A stretch of 64,000 nt of DNA from Pelodera strongyloides (lineage: Eukaryota > Nematoda > Chromadorea > Rhabditida > Rhabditidae): the NCBI GenBank assembly GCA_036852015.1, contig JAANDG010000018.1, positions 248,001-312,000 on the forward strand, written 5' to 3'. Shown piece after piece: positions 39,513 to 51,900 of the stretch; position 1 is the stretch's first letter, and each line of letters opens with the position of its first letter. The translations under genes were made by a program, and so were the position numbers. The notes below the pieces were generated by a model, which saw only the letters and a program-made list of their open reading frames with translations, did not search any database and was not told the origin of the DNA.

Positions 39513-39809
39513 TAATACTAACTAAAAAAAAACAGAAGATTAAATAATCGGTAGTTTAAAAAGCAAGCAAATTACTGTCAAGCAAAAAAAAAACCGAGAA
39601 TTGTCTCTTATAGTCATTTGAGATATTTTGAATTACTTTAGTAGCATAAGTTTGCAAATACTGTGCTCACTCAATAATATGCTCACTCAGAAGTAGAACT
39701 AGGTTGCTCGTGTTTATAAAGGTGATTCCGACTAGAAGTCAATCTTGCTGTTTCTCAAAACTGTTGAACAAGTGTTGAAGAAGAGAGAGCATGATATAGT
39801 TCGTATTGA

Positions 39810-40028
39810 ATAGTATTGAAGCTAACCAGAAAATCATACCAAGGAATGCAATTTTCGAATACATTCGTGATGTCGAGCGATGCATGTAGAGTCAGAACGG
39901 TGTTCCTTAAATAACTGAAATAATACATCATACGCATCAATCGAAGAAAATGGTGACAATCTCTTTCCGCTTCGCATTATTTGAAGATGATAACTGATAT
40001 TTGATTACTGATAAAGGCGTTTTCGTTA
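39810..40028 (-). pseudogene. Truncated third copy: promoter and first exon of secreted paralogue
   Basis: These 219 bases are identical, by eye, to 38759-38977. They carry the GATA sites, the TATA-like box and the first coding exon (ATG at 39864, MYSKIAFL) with its splice donor. No further exons follow on the minus strand before secreted copy 2, so this is an orphan promoter plus signal-peptide start. Its near-perfect identity points to a very recent duplication or an assembly artefact. Confidence 0.8.
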
Positions 40029-40042
40029 CTTTAGTAGCATAA

Positions 40043-40428
40043 GGGGCGTCGTGGCTCACTGGCAAAGTTCTCGTCTCTCACCCATACGACCCGGGTTCGA
40101 ATCCCGCCCAGTGCTACCATCTTGCAAACATGCCACGGCGTCGGGAATAAAGTTAAGGCGCTCCCCTTGCCTAGCCTTAGGACGGACGTTTCGCTCTGTA
40201 ATCTCTGTATTCCGTCTTCCCTACATTCGACAATGGTCACTTCCCTGCCCTCTACCATCTACTCTCTACGGGACACATCGGCAAAAGAGAGACACCGCCC
40301 GGATTGGAACTACAATGAAGATCCCCGACTTCTGGAAAAAACGGGACCCTGGATTCTACATGCTTAAGTCTATGTGTGATGATTGTATGTCTGAATAAAG
40401 TGGTATTCATAAAAAAAAAAAAAAAAAA
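40043..40428 (+). mobile_element. tRNA-derived SINE with poly(A) tail
   Basis: The 5' part has an A-box-like TGGCTCACTGG and an exact B box GGTTCGAATCC (40094-40104). The stretch CGTCTCTCACC...CCCGGGTTCGAATCCCG recalls tRNA-Glu(CUC), but no acceptor stem can form at the 3' end. A roughly 300-base unrelated body follows, ending TGGTATTCAT and then 18 A. This is the classic layout of a tRNA-derived SINE transcribed by RNA polymerase III. No clear target-site duplication is visible. Confidence 0.85.
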
Positions 40429-40431
40429 TTG

Positions 40432-40514
40432 ATATTTTGTTACGAATCGCACCATGTGGAGAGAGCATGATATTTTACTCTTCAAGGGCGTGCTCCTTTA
40501 TTCAAAGGTGGTTC
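40432..40514. repeat. 83-bp inverted repeat, right arm
   Basis: It begins directly after the SINE poly(A) and ends AAAGGTGGTTC, the reverse complement of 39430-39512. Confidence 0.85.
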
Positions 40515-43500
40515 AATTCAGTAATCAACCATGTTTGTATATTAATTCATTTTTTTGATACACGATTTAGTGTACAGGATATACTATTTTCCAAAGCGGG
40601 GGCCGTGGTTAATACCGTCAAGAGGTCAATCATTTACTCTAAATCGCGTTAGGGTCCCCTTTTCGAGTTGTTTCTATTGATCAAATTGTTCGCTTTATTA
40701 GAAACACTGCCACCTTCCCCGAGTCATACTTGTCGATTGAATATTGCGTGTGTATGTGGGGCGACTGAGAAGGAAAGAAATAGCGCGGTGTTCTTTCGCA
40801 ACCACACTTCTCGATTGTATGTGTGGTTGCCTGCGTTCTCCCATAGTTCCTCTTCCTTCCCTCAAATACTTCATTTTCCCAGCTCTCTCTCTTTTTCTCT
40901 CCTCCTCTTTCGTTCTCAATCGTGCGCTTGATGCCGATCGTGGTGAACGTTTCCCCCGGTTCGGGTGACGAAATGCTTGACAGAGTCAGAAGAGAAGGGG
41001 GCGGTCGTCAGCTGACGACGGCCAATCAACGCTCACTACTGTAATTTGCAGAGCGGTGCGTCTGCGTTGCGTAGTGTGCATAGCCTGCGCGATTTCGAGC
41101 GCACGTCACGGCCCCGGGAGGAGTGCTGCAACTTCAGGTCAGCAACAAATATTCGAAAAACTGAACAAGTAGGTGAATTGTATTAGATTATGACGTAGCT
41201 TCTCATTTTGACGGTGCTCTTTTCGTCCTTGTAAATTGATACTTAACAATGCATTATGCAATCCGTAGCTTTTGCATGAAGTTGTGCCGTTTCAAGTTAT
41301 TAAAATTACTCGTCTACCGGATCTTACGGTTTCTCTCAAAGGATTTTGCGTTTTAAGGGCGGTAAGCTCTTCGAACCACGTGCATTATGTAACTAGCAAC
41401 TAGCGTTCAGCAAATCTCTTTGATTTCTTCCTCGACTCATTTTGTGAATGGAATCTTCATTTCAGTAATTGAGGATGTCGAAACGTTGCTGACCAAAAGG
41501 CGGCTCTCCCGCCGTCCCTTCGCTAGGAACAAAGTGAGCAACGCTTAGGTTGACATCATCCTTCCACAACACAGATTAAAGGTAAGGCTTCTTTTTTGGA
41601 TACATCTCATTCAAGCGCATACTTCGTTATTGAACAATACGAATACCGAACCACCCAGGGTAGTTATGATCTTGTTTGGATAGCTACCAAGCAACGCACA
41701 CAGATCTTCAGAAATCGCCCGAGCTTCAGAAATCGCCCCTCCCTATAACTGAGCTCAGCATTCAAATACCGGTGGTATGAACAACGTTCCGCTACGGCAA
41801 TTGAACCGTGATATAATGCTGGTCATTTTGATTTTTTGATTTTGACCTTGTGTGTGGAAATCTGATGTTGCTGGAAAAAATGTGGGCCGCGATCTGATTA
41901 AAATGGTTACGACAGCTGAACTTCTTATCAGCGTTCGTGAATTTGTTGGACATGTTGAAACATCTCAAAATTGGTCGCAAGTAATACGAGGTTCACTGCT
42001 TTTTAAATTAATGGGGTGGCCGCGAGCATATCGTCAATACACCAGTAACCTTCTCATTACATACAGGACCTTGTAAACAGAACTACTTTTCTCAAACAAC
42101 TTGCATCTTTCTGATGATGAAACAGTTACAAGCAAGTTGTTTTTCCAAAACTGTCATATTTTGAGTAGTAAGGTTAAGTTTTTAAATCACAGTGTTCTGA
42201 CCCCGTTTTATCACTGAAGCTTCAAAAATGCAAGGTGTCTGGTGTCCTACAAACAAACAAGAACTCAAGATTACTTATTGCCTCTAATATTTAATTAAGT
42301 GGCTGGAGGAGCCGAAACTTGAAATCGCCAATCTACTTGTTCAAATCAATGGCTAAGAATCATTGCCGGGTTTTCCGTAGTTGTCCTGTATCCAGTATCA
42401 ATTTACTATGAAAAGGGTGTCTGGGAAAATGTACATTCCCTCACTCTTCGTCGCCCTCTTTTTGACTGGAAGGTCTTCTGTTGTAGAGTTATGAAACACG
42501 GAAAAGACGGATTTATTTTCCCACACTGAATGTGGCTGTTTTCTGGCTGGAACCGAGGGTCTAACGCGTTGCGAAATGCTCTCAGCTCACCGCACCGACA
42601 CATGCCACAGCGCTCTTTTGAAATGGTCTCTCTTTGTGATCCTGCCTGCAATCTATGTCTCCGTTTTTTGCTCCTTCTTTTTCTGTCTTTCGCGTCATTC
42701 TCTCAGCACACTCAAGCGCTTTTTTGTCGGCGACTCTCGGTAGTAAATGATCACTCGCTCGTTTTTGGCACCACTCTCACCACGTCAACGTGTATTATTG
42801 GCATTGAATATGGAATGGCTAATTTATAAAACGAGTACAATGTATGAGACACTTAAATCATCCAGTGTCCAATAGGCTCAATACTTTCTTTCTTCTTTCT
42901 AACTTATCTTTCTGATTTGTATGCCTGAGTATCTTATACGGCTGATCATTTCTTTCCCTCTGCGCCTCTTTCACGTGTATGAGTATGAATCAACATACCT
43001 GTGCAGTTGGAAAATTGGCGCAACCCATGACTCACCCCCTCGATCACGTAAATTACTGATACTTTCACATTCATGATTTGCCCAACTTGTGTCTTTTCGT
43101 GTGTTAAATCGCTAAGATTATCTCGATTACTATTTCCACACAGAAAAACTAACCACTTGTTTAATGAAACGCAACAGTATTTATTTTAGTTTGGTGCGTC
43201 ACAATCGTTCAAGAAAAATCTTCATTAATCTGGCACGCATTATCTCGCGCAGTCTTTTCTCTATGTTATCTTCTTTTCCCACAGGCCCAATTCTACCTAG
43301 TACTTATCTCTCTAGAGCCTTATCTGCCCTCTTTTTGCGGAAAAATCACCTTATTCTTGTTCATGAGCAGATTATTTGGAAAATCTGAACGTCTCAAAAA
43401 AATTATGTTTATACTAGAACCTGAGGACTTCTTGACTCTGTTTTTAAATGGGTACATTTGCGATTTCCATAGTTAAGAAGTGAACGCATAGTTAAGAAGC

Positions 43501-45720
43501 GAAGGTCTGTAGCCTCTCGGATCAGCCGATTGCGTTTTTTTATTGGGAGCGCAAATACTGATGGCACCGTTGCCAATGTGATCAAAAATTGTACAGGCGA
43601 AATGAGCATCTGAGTGAATAATTACTTTACGCATAAATAATCACACTCGTTTCCACTATGCACATATATCCGAGCCTTTTAAATGACTGACTGAGTCGAA
43701 CACTTAAAACGTGCATTGAAAACTACAGTCATATTTTGAAAGACAGGGCTTAAGAGCCATAGGTTCCCGTCGTTAATATTCAGTAATGCCCTCAGTATTC
43801 CCCTAACGGCGAAAACAGAGTACGCGCAGCCGTCTAGCAGGAGGCTGTTGATTTTGAGAAAGAAGTGAGTGACGAAAGAGCGTGGGGGGGGGCGGCGAGC
43901 AGTTCCTGAAACGAAATGCTTCCTTTTACGTTGTGAAATAACTATTCTGTTACAGAATTTCAAAATCGATGTGATGCATGGCTATAAGTAGGAAAAGAGA
44001 GAGCGGAAACAGGCGGCGTCTGAGCCAGAGAATAACTATACAATCTCTGTTTTCGCAGGTACCAGCGGGCTTACCATTTCTTAAGCGGGCTTACCAAACT
44101 TTGTTTTTCCATGAAACGACCTGTCGCTAATCTTGGAGATTGGGACTCTGTCTTCTTTTTAGCTTAATCTCCGTTTACTTTAATATATATTTGGGTCCTT
44201 TGTCAACGTTCACTATACTCATACAAACGTTTACACAAACGTTCCAACAAACGTTCACACAAGCTCATACAGTTCACGTGGTTTAAAGTAAGACCCTACA
44301 TGTGTCCCTTATTTTTTTTCCCAAAAAGTAGTATACTTTGCATTATTGAACCTTTATTTCTATCCTTGACTCTTTTTTTTTCCGTATTTAGTTCGTTCTT
44401 CGTGTCCTTGTGTTCTTCCTTGAAGCGTTTGCACTTACTTGTCTGACGTTGGCGGGCAGACATCGTGCACTACTGGGCAGTAGACATACATAGATGACGA
44501 AATTTTCCTGCAATCGCCCGCCTCCCCTCACCATCAAAACACCCAAAACATACCATACAACCTGGCAGTCAACACTCCCGAAACACTCAAACAATCAGAC
44601 ACAAATCGCTATTCAATATTTCTACGATCTTGTTCGATTTGTTCGAGATATTAACGTTACAGAAATCAAAGAGTGAATCTGACTTTATTGCGTAAAACCT
44701 GGAATAATCTACCCGCCAGACCATGAAGGCGTATCACTGCGGCTTCTGACAAGATCAGTTGTATTCCTTTCGAAAACACCGTTGAAGGAAGAAATAATGA
44801 TGCATTCACTTCTTTCGGTGAGTTTTCATCGATGCTGTCTGGATTGGGAGCTTTCAGTCTTTGGTCACTCGTCATTGATGTTTATCGCCCAATTACATTG
44901 CGTGTTCGGATATCTCGTGTATGTGTACGAATATTGTTGTTATATAAACGAATATTGCAAAATTCGGTGAAATGGCATAATGAAACAGTTTTGTTTGGCG
45001 ACCTCGCCTTTGGGATCTTTCACAACACTTTGGCCTTTCCGACCACATTGTGTAGTGGACTATTACATATATGGAGGGTAGTAATTCTGCAATTCCAATA
45101 AATAACCTGCACATAGCAAATTTATTTCTTAATACCCCATTCTGCGCGCTACATTTATGAAATAGTTTGGTGGTGTATTTGTGAAATCGCACTCGCTCGG
45201 ACGGGCGAATCTTTCGTCATTCTTACGACAAGACAGCTGAGGGGGAGAAAGAGGAAGGCGAAAGAGTGTGTGTGCAGTAGATACGTCGACTGGAAATCGC
45301 AGCAGCGAATGTAGGCATAGTAGAGGGTGCAGTCTACAGAACGCAGCAGGAAATACTCTGAATCTAACAAGTGTCTGTCTGCTCTCTGATATTAACCTTT
45401 CTTTTATTCAAGAACTGTTTTGAAACATACTATCCAGACATTGACGTATTTTAATTTCTTCACATATTCAGAATGTGTTTTGTTCAAGCCTTTCTTTACA
45501 AAAAACACAATTTATCATTTTCTCTGTAATGAAATATTGCTTTGTGTTCTTGACTCACGGATCCTGTTTACGTATTAACTCTAGCAGTCACTCTCTTACT
45601 TTAAGCGCATATGTTTGGCGGGATGGTTCTAATGTAACTTGTGTAATATTTCAATAAATTTGGGAACGGTTTGAGTCATTATAATTTAGCACATAACTGA
45701 CACTTAGCCTTACCCGTATC
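40515..45720. other. Upstream region of the Tribbles gene, no supported exon
   Basis: About 5 kb. The part at 40900-41140 is GC-rich with CpG dinucleotides (see the separate entry). The remainder is AT-rich with pyrimidine patches and no exon I can support. Noncoding 5' exons of the downstream gene could lie here: for example, a donor-like CTTCAG|GTCAGC at 41139 and TTTCAG acceptors near 41466. Confidence 0.4.
40980..41140. promoter_or_regulatory. GC-rich CpG patch with E-box palindrome
   Basis: A perfect 16-bp palindrome, GTCGTCAGCTGACGAC (41004-41019), is centred on the E-box CAGCTG and followed by CCAAT at 41022. The surrounding 150 bases are unusually GC/CpG-rich for this window. It could be a distal promoter or enhancer; this is inference only. 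Confidence 0.35.
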
Positions 45721-45730
45721 TGTTTTTTAG
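45721..45730 (+). promoter_or_regulatory. Putative trans-splice acceptor
   Basis: TGTTTTTTAG ends 50 bases before the ATG at 45781, consistent with spliced-leader addition or with a noncoding upstream exon. Confidence 0.45.
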
Positions 45731-45780
45731 TGAATAAACCCGAGGCCTCCTCGAGCTAAACGATCAGCCTCGCTCCAGTG

Positions 45781-48700
45781 ATGTCTGACCCTCCTTCCTC
45801 TTCCGTGGCCGATGTACATCCCCGTGTGTCGCGAAAGCGGCCCGCCGCTATGCGACTTTCAACGCTCGCCACTTCCGATGGCGCCCCATCGAGTTCGTCC
45901 TCCGCGAGTGCGACTCATATGGAGGAGAAAAGACACAGGTTGGATAGTCATCTCCTACTCTTGAGTATTGGTACCAACGGCTTCATAAGGCAATAATCAC
46001 TGGAATGTTATCGCTTACACTAACCAATTCAAGGTTCGATTCTGGTGGCTCGTCAAGTAGCTTCACACAAGAAGCTCAGGAGTCCAGTGACTCGCAGGAT
46101 GCAGTGGAGATGCGGGTACGCTGAGCTTGTGCCGAACATTTGCAATATTTTTATGTGGCGTTGATTTTTATAAACACTTAAATACATCCAGCTCTGAGTA
46201 AAACTTGCATGTTTAGATTCCTGAGGCCATTCTCTCGGCTCCCCCCGCAGACTTTGCCCCGATCAAATCGGAGACCAGCTCGAGCGGTGCCTCGGGAACA
46301 GTCACTCAGGCGCCTGCAGTGCGTTCTGAGCCGATCGTCGATGGTGTAGTTAACGAGATCAATGAGAAAAGCAAGCTTGACAGCCACTCACCGAAAAAGG
46401 AGTTGAAAAGGTTGGACATTTAGAATAGCTTGATCATTAATATCGTCGTTGATTACTGCTAAATGTCTTCTGTTTCTAACTCCTACTCGAAGGTTAGAAG
46501 TACATATGCCCATTTTGCAGAGCCCTGGTCAAAGACCGATCTGATGAGTGTCTGAAGAATAACGCTGTATATGGAGACTTCCGAATTGTGGGGGCTGGAC
46601 GAGAAACCAGGGCCGTCAACGAACAAACTCAGGAAATCTTTCTCTGCAAGGTACAGGGAATAACATAGAAATTCTGCTAGAATGAATCAACATTGAGTTT
46701 GTACGATCCAAGAACTGTATCTTTGTTTTAGGTGCTGACCGTTGCTGAATACATGCAGGTTATCAATGTTGTTCAACGGCTTCAAGATGCTGCTAAATAT
46801 TACTTCGACAACGACATTGATGACATGATGTAAGGTCTTGGAACTGCCCTAATTGGGTATCGGATGTTGTCGCCCTCTTTCCCATTTGGGAAACATTTAA
46901 TTTGCCTCGATTCATCCATATTAAGCGCGATATACGTCAAGATTACCTTTCTTTAATTCGTTGTCTCTTTAGTGATCGTGTTTTTCCTCGCAATTCGCAA
47001 TTCATCGAAACGACTACTGGCATGCGTCTGCTCTTCACCCCAGGCCACTATGGCAGCGTCCATTCGTTCTGTCATCACAAGATTGATGTCATGTCTGAGG
47101 CTGATGTGCATCTGATCTTTAACCAGGTAACCAATTGTCCGTCAAATATCGCCTCCTTTCTCAAATTGCCCGTATCTATTGTGCAAATAATTGTGATGTT
47201 ATTTAGATGGTGAAGATCGTGTCGTTCTGCCACTCGCTGGGAATTATTGTACGTGAAATAAAGCCACGTCGCCTCGTCTTTACTGACCCCAATCACAAGA
47301 GACTTCGTCTGGCAAGCGTGCAGGAGCTCTATCTGTGCCCGGATATAAACGATGACATGTTGCGCACCAAGTGGGGAAGCCCCGCCTACGTTCCACCAGA
47401 GGTAGCTACATTGCTTATGAATGAGGAGTATCAGTCTTTCTCTTGTTGAATCTGCTACTTGCCCGTTTCTTACTCTTATGATGATTTTTTAAAGGTTTTG
47501 AGCGCCGGGAAACCGAAATACTCGGGCAAGCAGGCCGATGTGTGGTGCATTGGAATTGTGCTTTACCTGCTGCTTGTCGGAAAATATCCCTTCTTTGACA
47601 ACGTGCCTTTACAAGTGTTCAACAAGATAAAGAAGGCCAAAGTGATCTTCCCGCAACGCAGCGGTCTCAGCAGAAGCGGTAGGTATTTTCACTGAAATTT
47701 TTAATTTGTTTATGTGTAGGCTTATTGCAAGCATTGTGGTTGGGGTTTTTGATTTGTACATATATGGTTATTTTAGCGAGGGCCCTGGTGCATGGCATTC
47801 TCCGTCGTGACCCCGATGAGAGACCCAGAGCGAATGAACTTCACTTCTTCCCCTGGCCCGAGCCGTGCAAAAGACCCATCAGGGAAATGATGGTGAATCA
47901 CAGTTTTGTATTGGACCATGACATTCACGTCTCGCTTAAGTTCCAGATGTGATTAACGCTTCTGCTTAGTCGATATCCTATCGTTAATGAAATATGCTGT
48001 TCCAGAAACTGCCGGACATTATTGCAAGGACGCCCGAAATGGACGATATGCTCGAGGCGATCCAAGCAATGGGAACACCGCAAGGCAGGGACCGCCGCAC
48101 GCCCCAGGAAATTGAGCGCGATCTCCAACTCCAGCGTTTTCTTCTCGAACAGCCACATGCGCCTGCCAGAAGGGTTGTGCCTGCGGGTGCTCGCCTCACT
48201 GTAACTGTTAATGCTGCCAACACTCGACAGTCAGCAGAACTCGACTGGTCACCGGTCACGGTTCGTATTCCTGGAAATCAAGATGCTCAGAGAATTGCTA
48301 GTGAGGTGAGGATCAGAAGTGTTGCTTGCCAATCAAAATTGTCGCATAGACTGTGCTTAGTCTGTTCAACACGAAGGCTTGTTTTAGCACGGATTGTTTT
48401 AGGTGATCCGCAGCCTACAATCACGTTTTCCTCAAGAAAGGTTTGAAAGACGAGAAGTGCCTCTTGGTAATAACGCAGGTGTGATGCACTGCATTCAACG
48501 TGTGCCTGTCACGGATCATCATCAATCCACCTCTCAGGTAAAACAGCATATTAATACAAATGCCTTAGTTTGCTCGCGTAACGAACCATTACCATTGTTA
48601 TTAGATCATTTTTCACAATTACTCGATCTTAATAGATGAACTATACGTTAAATAGTATTATAACTATGTAGAGTGCACTTTATAAAACTGTTTTTTTTTG

Positions 48701-48981
48701 CCATACCACATTAATAAAAAAAACTATGCAAGACACTACACGCTTAGATAAACTGACATAATTAAGTTCCCTTTATTTAGGACCAATCACCAAGCGTCCA
48801 AGAGCCCCGAAGAGTGGAGACCGTGCAGATCCAAGAAAACGATTCTTTAACTGTGGTCGACCCAGAAAGAGCTTCTCCTGCTGAGAGGACATCCAGCCCA
48901 GTGGTTGATGTTCAACGTGACGGAGTACGCCTTGACGACGTCATCGTCCCTGAGGGTCGCGTTTCTCCAATCGATAGCTGA
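45781..48981 (+). CDS. nipi-3: Tribbles-family pseudokinase, 648 aa (NIPI-3-like)
   Basis: Twelve exons: 45781-45938, 46034-46115, 46217-46410, 46521-46650, 46732-46829, 46973-47126, 47207-47401, 47495-47678, 47777-47892, 48006-48305, 48403-48537, 48781-48981. All phases close. A Ser-rich N-tail of about 145 residues precedes the kinase fold: the beta-3 lysine in FLCKV (about residue 188), a catalytic loop changed to VREIKPRRL (no HRD Asp), LASV in place of DFG, PPEV in place of APE, then DVWCIGIVLYLLLVGKYPFFD and a terminal LHFFPW resembling the Tribbles HPWF end. The long C-tail ends with DDVIVPEGR, resembling the COP1-binding motif. C. elegans NIPI-3 acts in epidermal innate immunity and p38/CEBP signalling. 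Orthology is inferred from the Tribbles-type loop; the symbol is by family resemblance. Confidence 0.88.
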
Positions 48982-51900
48982 TTGAACGATCGATTCCACC
49001 AAACATCGATTGACGGTGTCGTGCCATCTTCCCGGCAGGCTAACATTTTAAGGAATTATGTTTGGCGGCAGCAGCAGCTACACTCATTCACTTTGTCTCA
49101 ACGTTGTTTGGTTCACCAAATGTTCTGAGGCAGAGCATCACTCCGTGTTAAAAGCAAAGCGCTAGCTCCCGGTACTCATCATATTCGGGTATACCACCTC
49201 ACTCTCTAATTGGCATTTTTGCGCTGCTAAAACTATACTGGTGGTAATAGTTTGTACAATACGAATGTATCCTGGTAAGATTGTGTTCTACAATTTCCAT
49301 ATCTGTGTCCGATTGTTTTCGTCGGTTTTCTTTTCGCGCCCGATTCTCTGTACTGAGTACAAATGCACAGCTTCTACCCAAACAAGTAGCCATTTGAAGT
49401 GCACACAATGACTGGGACGGCATCTTTGCTATACGCTGATAGTTGTTTTAGTGAAAGGGTGTTTGTAAGATATTTATGCATTTAGCTTGTTTCCTTCGTG
49501 AACGCAACAGCGGCGCGTATGCTAAATCAACTACGAATGTTGTTCCCCACTCCAGACTTGTATATTTAAATTTATTTACGAAACGGTAAACTTCTAATTC
49601 ATTGCCAACGCTCTATATGTACATATTCATACGTTTGCGCGAAAACGGCTAGGGGATTGTTCTTTGTAGAATTTCCTTTGTTCATTCTATGTGCTAAACT
49701 CTGTCAAACGTTTGTGTATTATCCGCTAAGTTTAAGAGTATTGTGAGTAGCTCTTTTTGTTTGTTTCACTCATGTGCTAAGGATTGGGAACCTAGTTAGC
49801 GATAGTGGACCCACACCTTATCAGCTTGTTTTTATTTTGTTTCTGGGCATAGATCTGTGCGTAAAAGCATGGACCAACCATCCCGGGATGGTCCATTCTC
49901 AGGAAGCAAATCCACGTGAGAAACATAGGTAATAAACCGCTTCAAAATTTTCCGATCACTAAGCTAACCTCTAAATCAGCGCAGGATTTATGCCCTATTT
50001 TGTTTCTTTCTGAAGTTTGTATAATCGTTAGTTTGTTCACCGACATAGCGTTATTACGCCAGCGTTATGTTCCACTATGTAGACGTCATAAGCTTACACA
50101 GCTCGCTATTTAGACATATTTCCCACTGGGTATGTCGCACATCGCGTTATGTCAATCATAGACATAGCGCTATGTTCCACTTTGTAGATCGTCTCAAGCT
50201 TACAAAGCTATTTAGACTTATCTTTTTCCCCCTTTCGATTGCCCGATCAGTCGGGCAGCCTAACTCACAGCTAATTCACCAGAGGTAAGGACATGTTAAT
50301 TATTTTTAAATTAGTCTGCATCCTCCTGTTTTAACGCAGAGGAACGCGTGCCTTGAGGGATCGTCGCATTTGTTTTAATAGATTTTAAATATGAATGTTT
50401 GCTTTACTAAATCTATCTCTTAAGGTAAGACACGCTTTGTAACGTTGTGTACCACTTGTGGAGACATCGTTTTGCAAGCCTACTATTGTTTTACGTTTTC
50501 GTTTTGGAAGCCTATTTTTGTCTTACTTTTTTTCTGCTCCCTATTTACCCTCCATTCCGTAGCCATTAAACTTATTTTAGTGGTTCGCAGTTTTTCTTGC
50601 GAACTTGATTCTACATCGAACAAGCTAGTTGTATTATATCCAATCGTAGTACTGGTAATAAAATTTTGAAAAAAGTGTTGCTTCTTATATTGAGTGCCAT
50701 TTCACATGGCTGGATAATAATAGTTTATTGGTAATGGAACAGCACAAAGAAGAACATGCACAATAATACAAATAGTACATAACAAAAACCAAAAACCAAA
50801 TGGTTACCCTAAGATGAAGTGCCTTACGACACATACATACTAATAAGGGACCTAGTGACCGAAAAGAAAAATTCAATGCAAAGCACGGCAAATTAGGAAT
50901 GATATTCGAAACATAATATTTATAGGAAAACAACAAGATTGTGTCACTTTGAAAGAATAACAATAACAAACCAACAAATTGTTGTGTACGGAACCAGACA
51001 GGTTTCACGAAAAAGACAAGCATACTAGCAAAAAAGTAAGTGAAAGAGGCATTTACATTTACTCGCACAGTCATGAATTTCAGAAAACTTCAGGGCATTT
51101 CTGACAATGTTACATTCATTTTGCGTATTTTTTCGTTTTGGCTTTAACTGTATACTCTAGATGATTTCCCTGCCTTCTCTTTTTCACTACTGCATTCTGA
51201 AATTCGAACGTAGGAAGGAGGTAATCTCCATTGATAGATGGACAAATACAAAGAAGGGCAGTTTTTCTCAGTTTTTCTGCTTAACTCAGACGCATGCTTT
51301 AATTTATTATTTTTCTGGTATTTATAGTCATAAACGTATTTGTTATCTAATACTATGTCCGTAAAGCAACGATAACGAGACGTTCGCAAAATCATAATAT
51401 GTCCTTTTTATAACGAATTATATTATAACATTGTAAAGTAATTGATGTTAGAAATACTGAAATTTAAAATGTGCTGCTGAAACTTAATCAAACCGCCCTG
51501 TAATAAAATAGATTGACAAAAACATTCCAAAACTGTCCTAATTACTGAAATACATTTTTTTTTAACACAAAGAACTTCGTAGGATTATAACCTACCCTGA
51601 GTAGTGTATTTTATACAGTGTTTGCAGCATAGTTGACATAAAACCCGTTCTGAGAGAAGAATCTTTTTAGGGGACCTGCATATTGCACGGAAATGTCTGG
51701 ATCTCTGAAATATTTGGATAGCAGCATCGCCTTATCCATACCAAAAGTAAAAATTATCGTATATTCATATTTTATCACCACTGTTGATCATTGTTTGTAC
51801 GCTTCGTCCGCAATTCATGGATTAAAGCATGCAAGAGTCCGTGAACGAATATTCGTATCCTAATGTTAGCTCTTGCATCAATAAAAATGATACATCATAT

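Noticed and set aside
40045..40118. Functional tRNA-Glu gene
   Set aside because: The A/B boxes are good, but the 3' acceptor strand and T stem do not complete a cloverleaf, and a SINE body with poly(A) follows.
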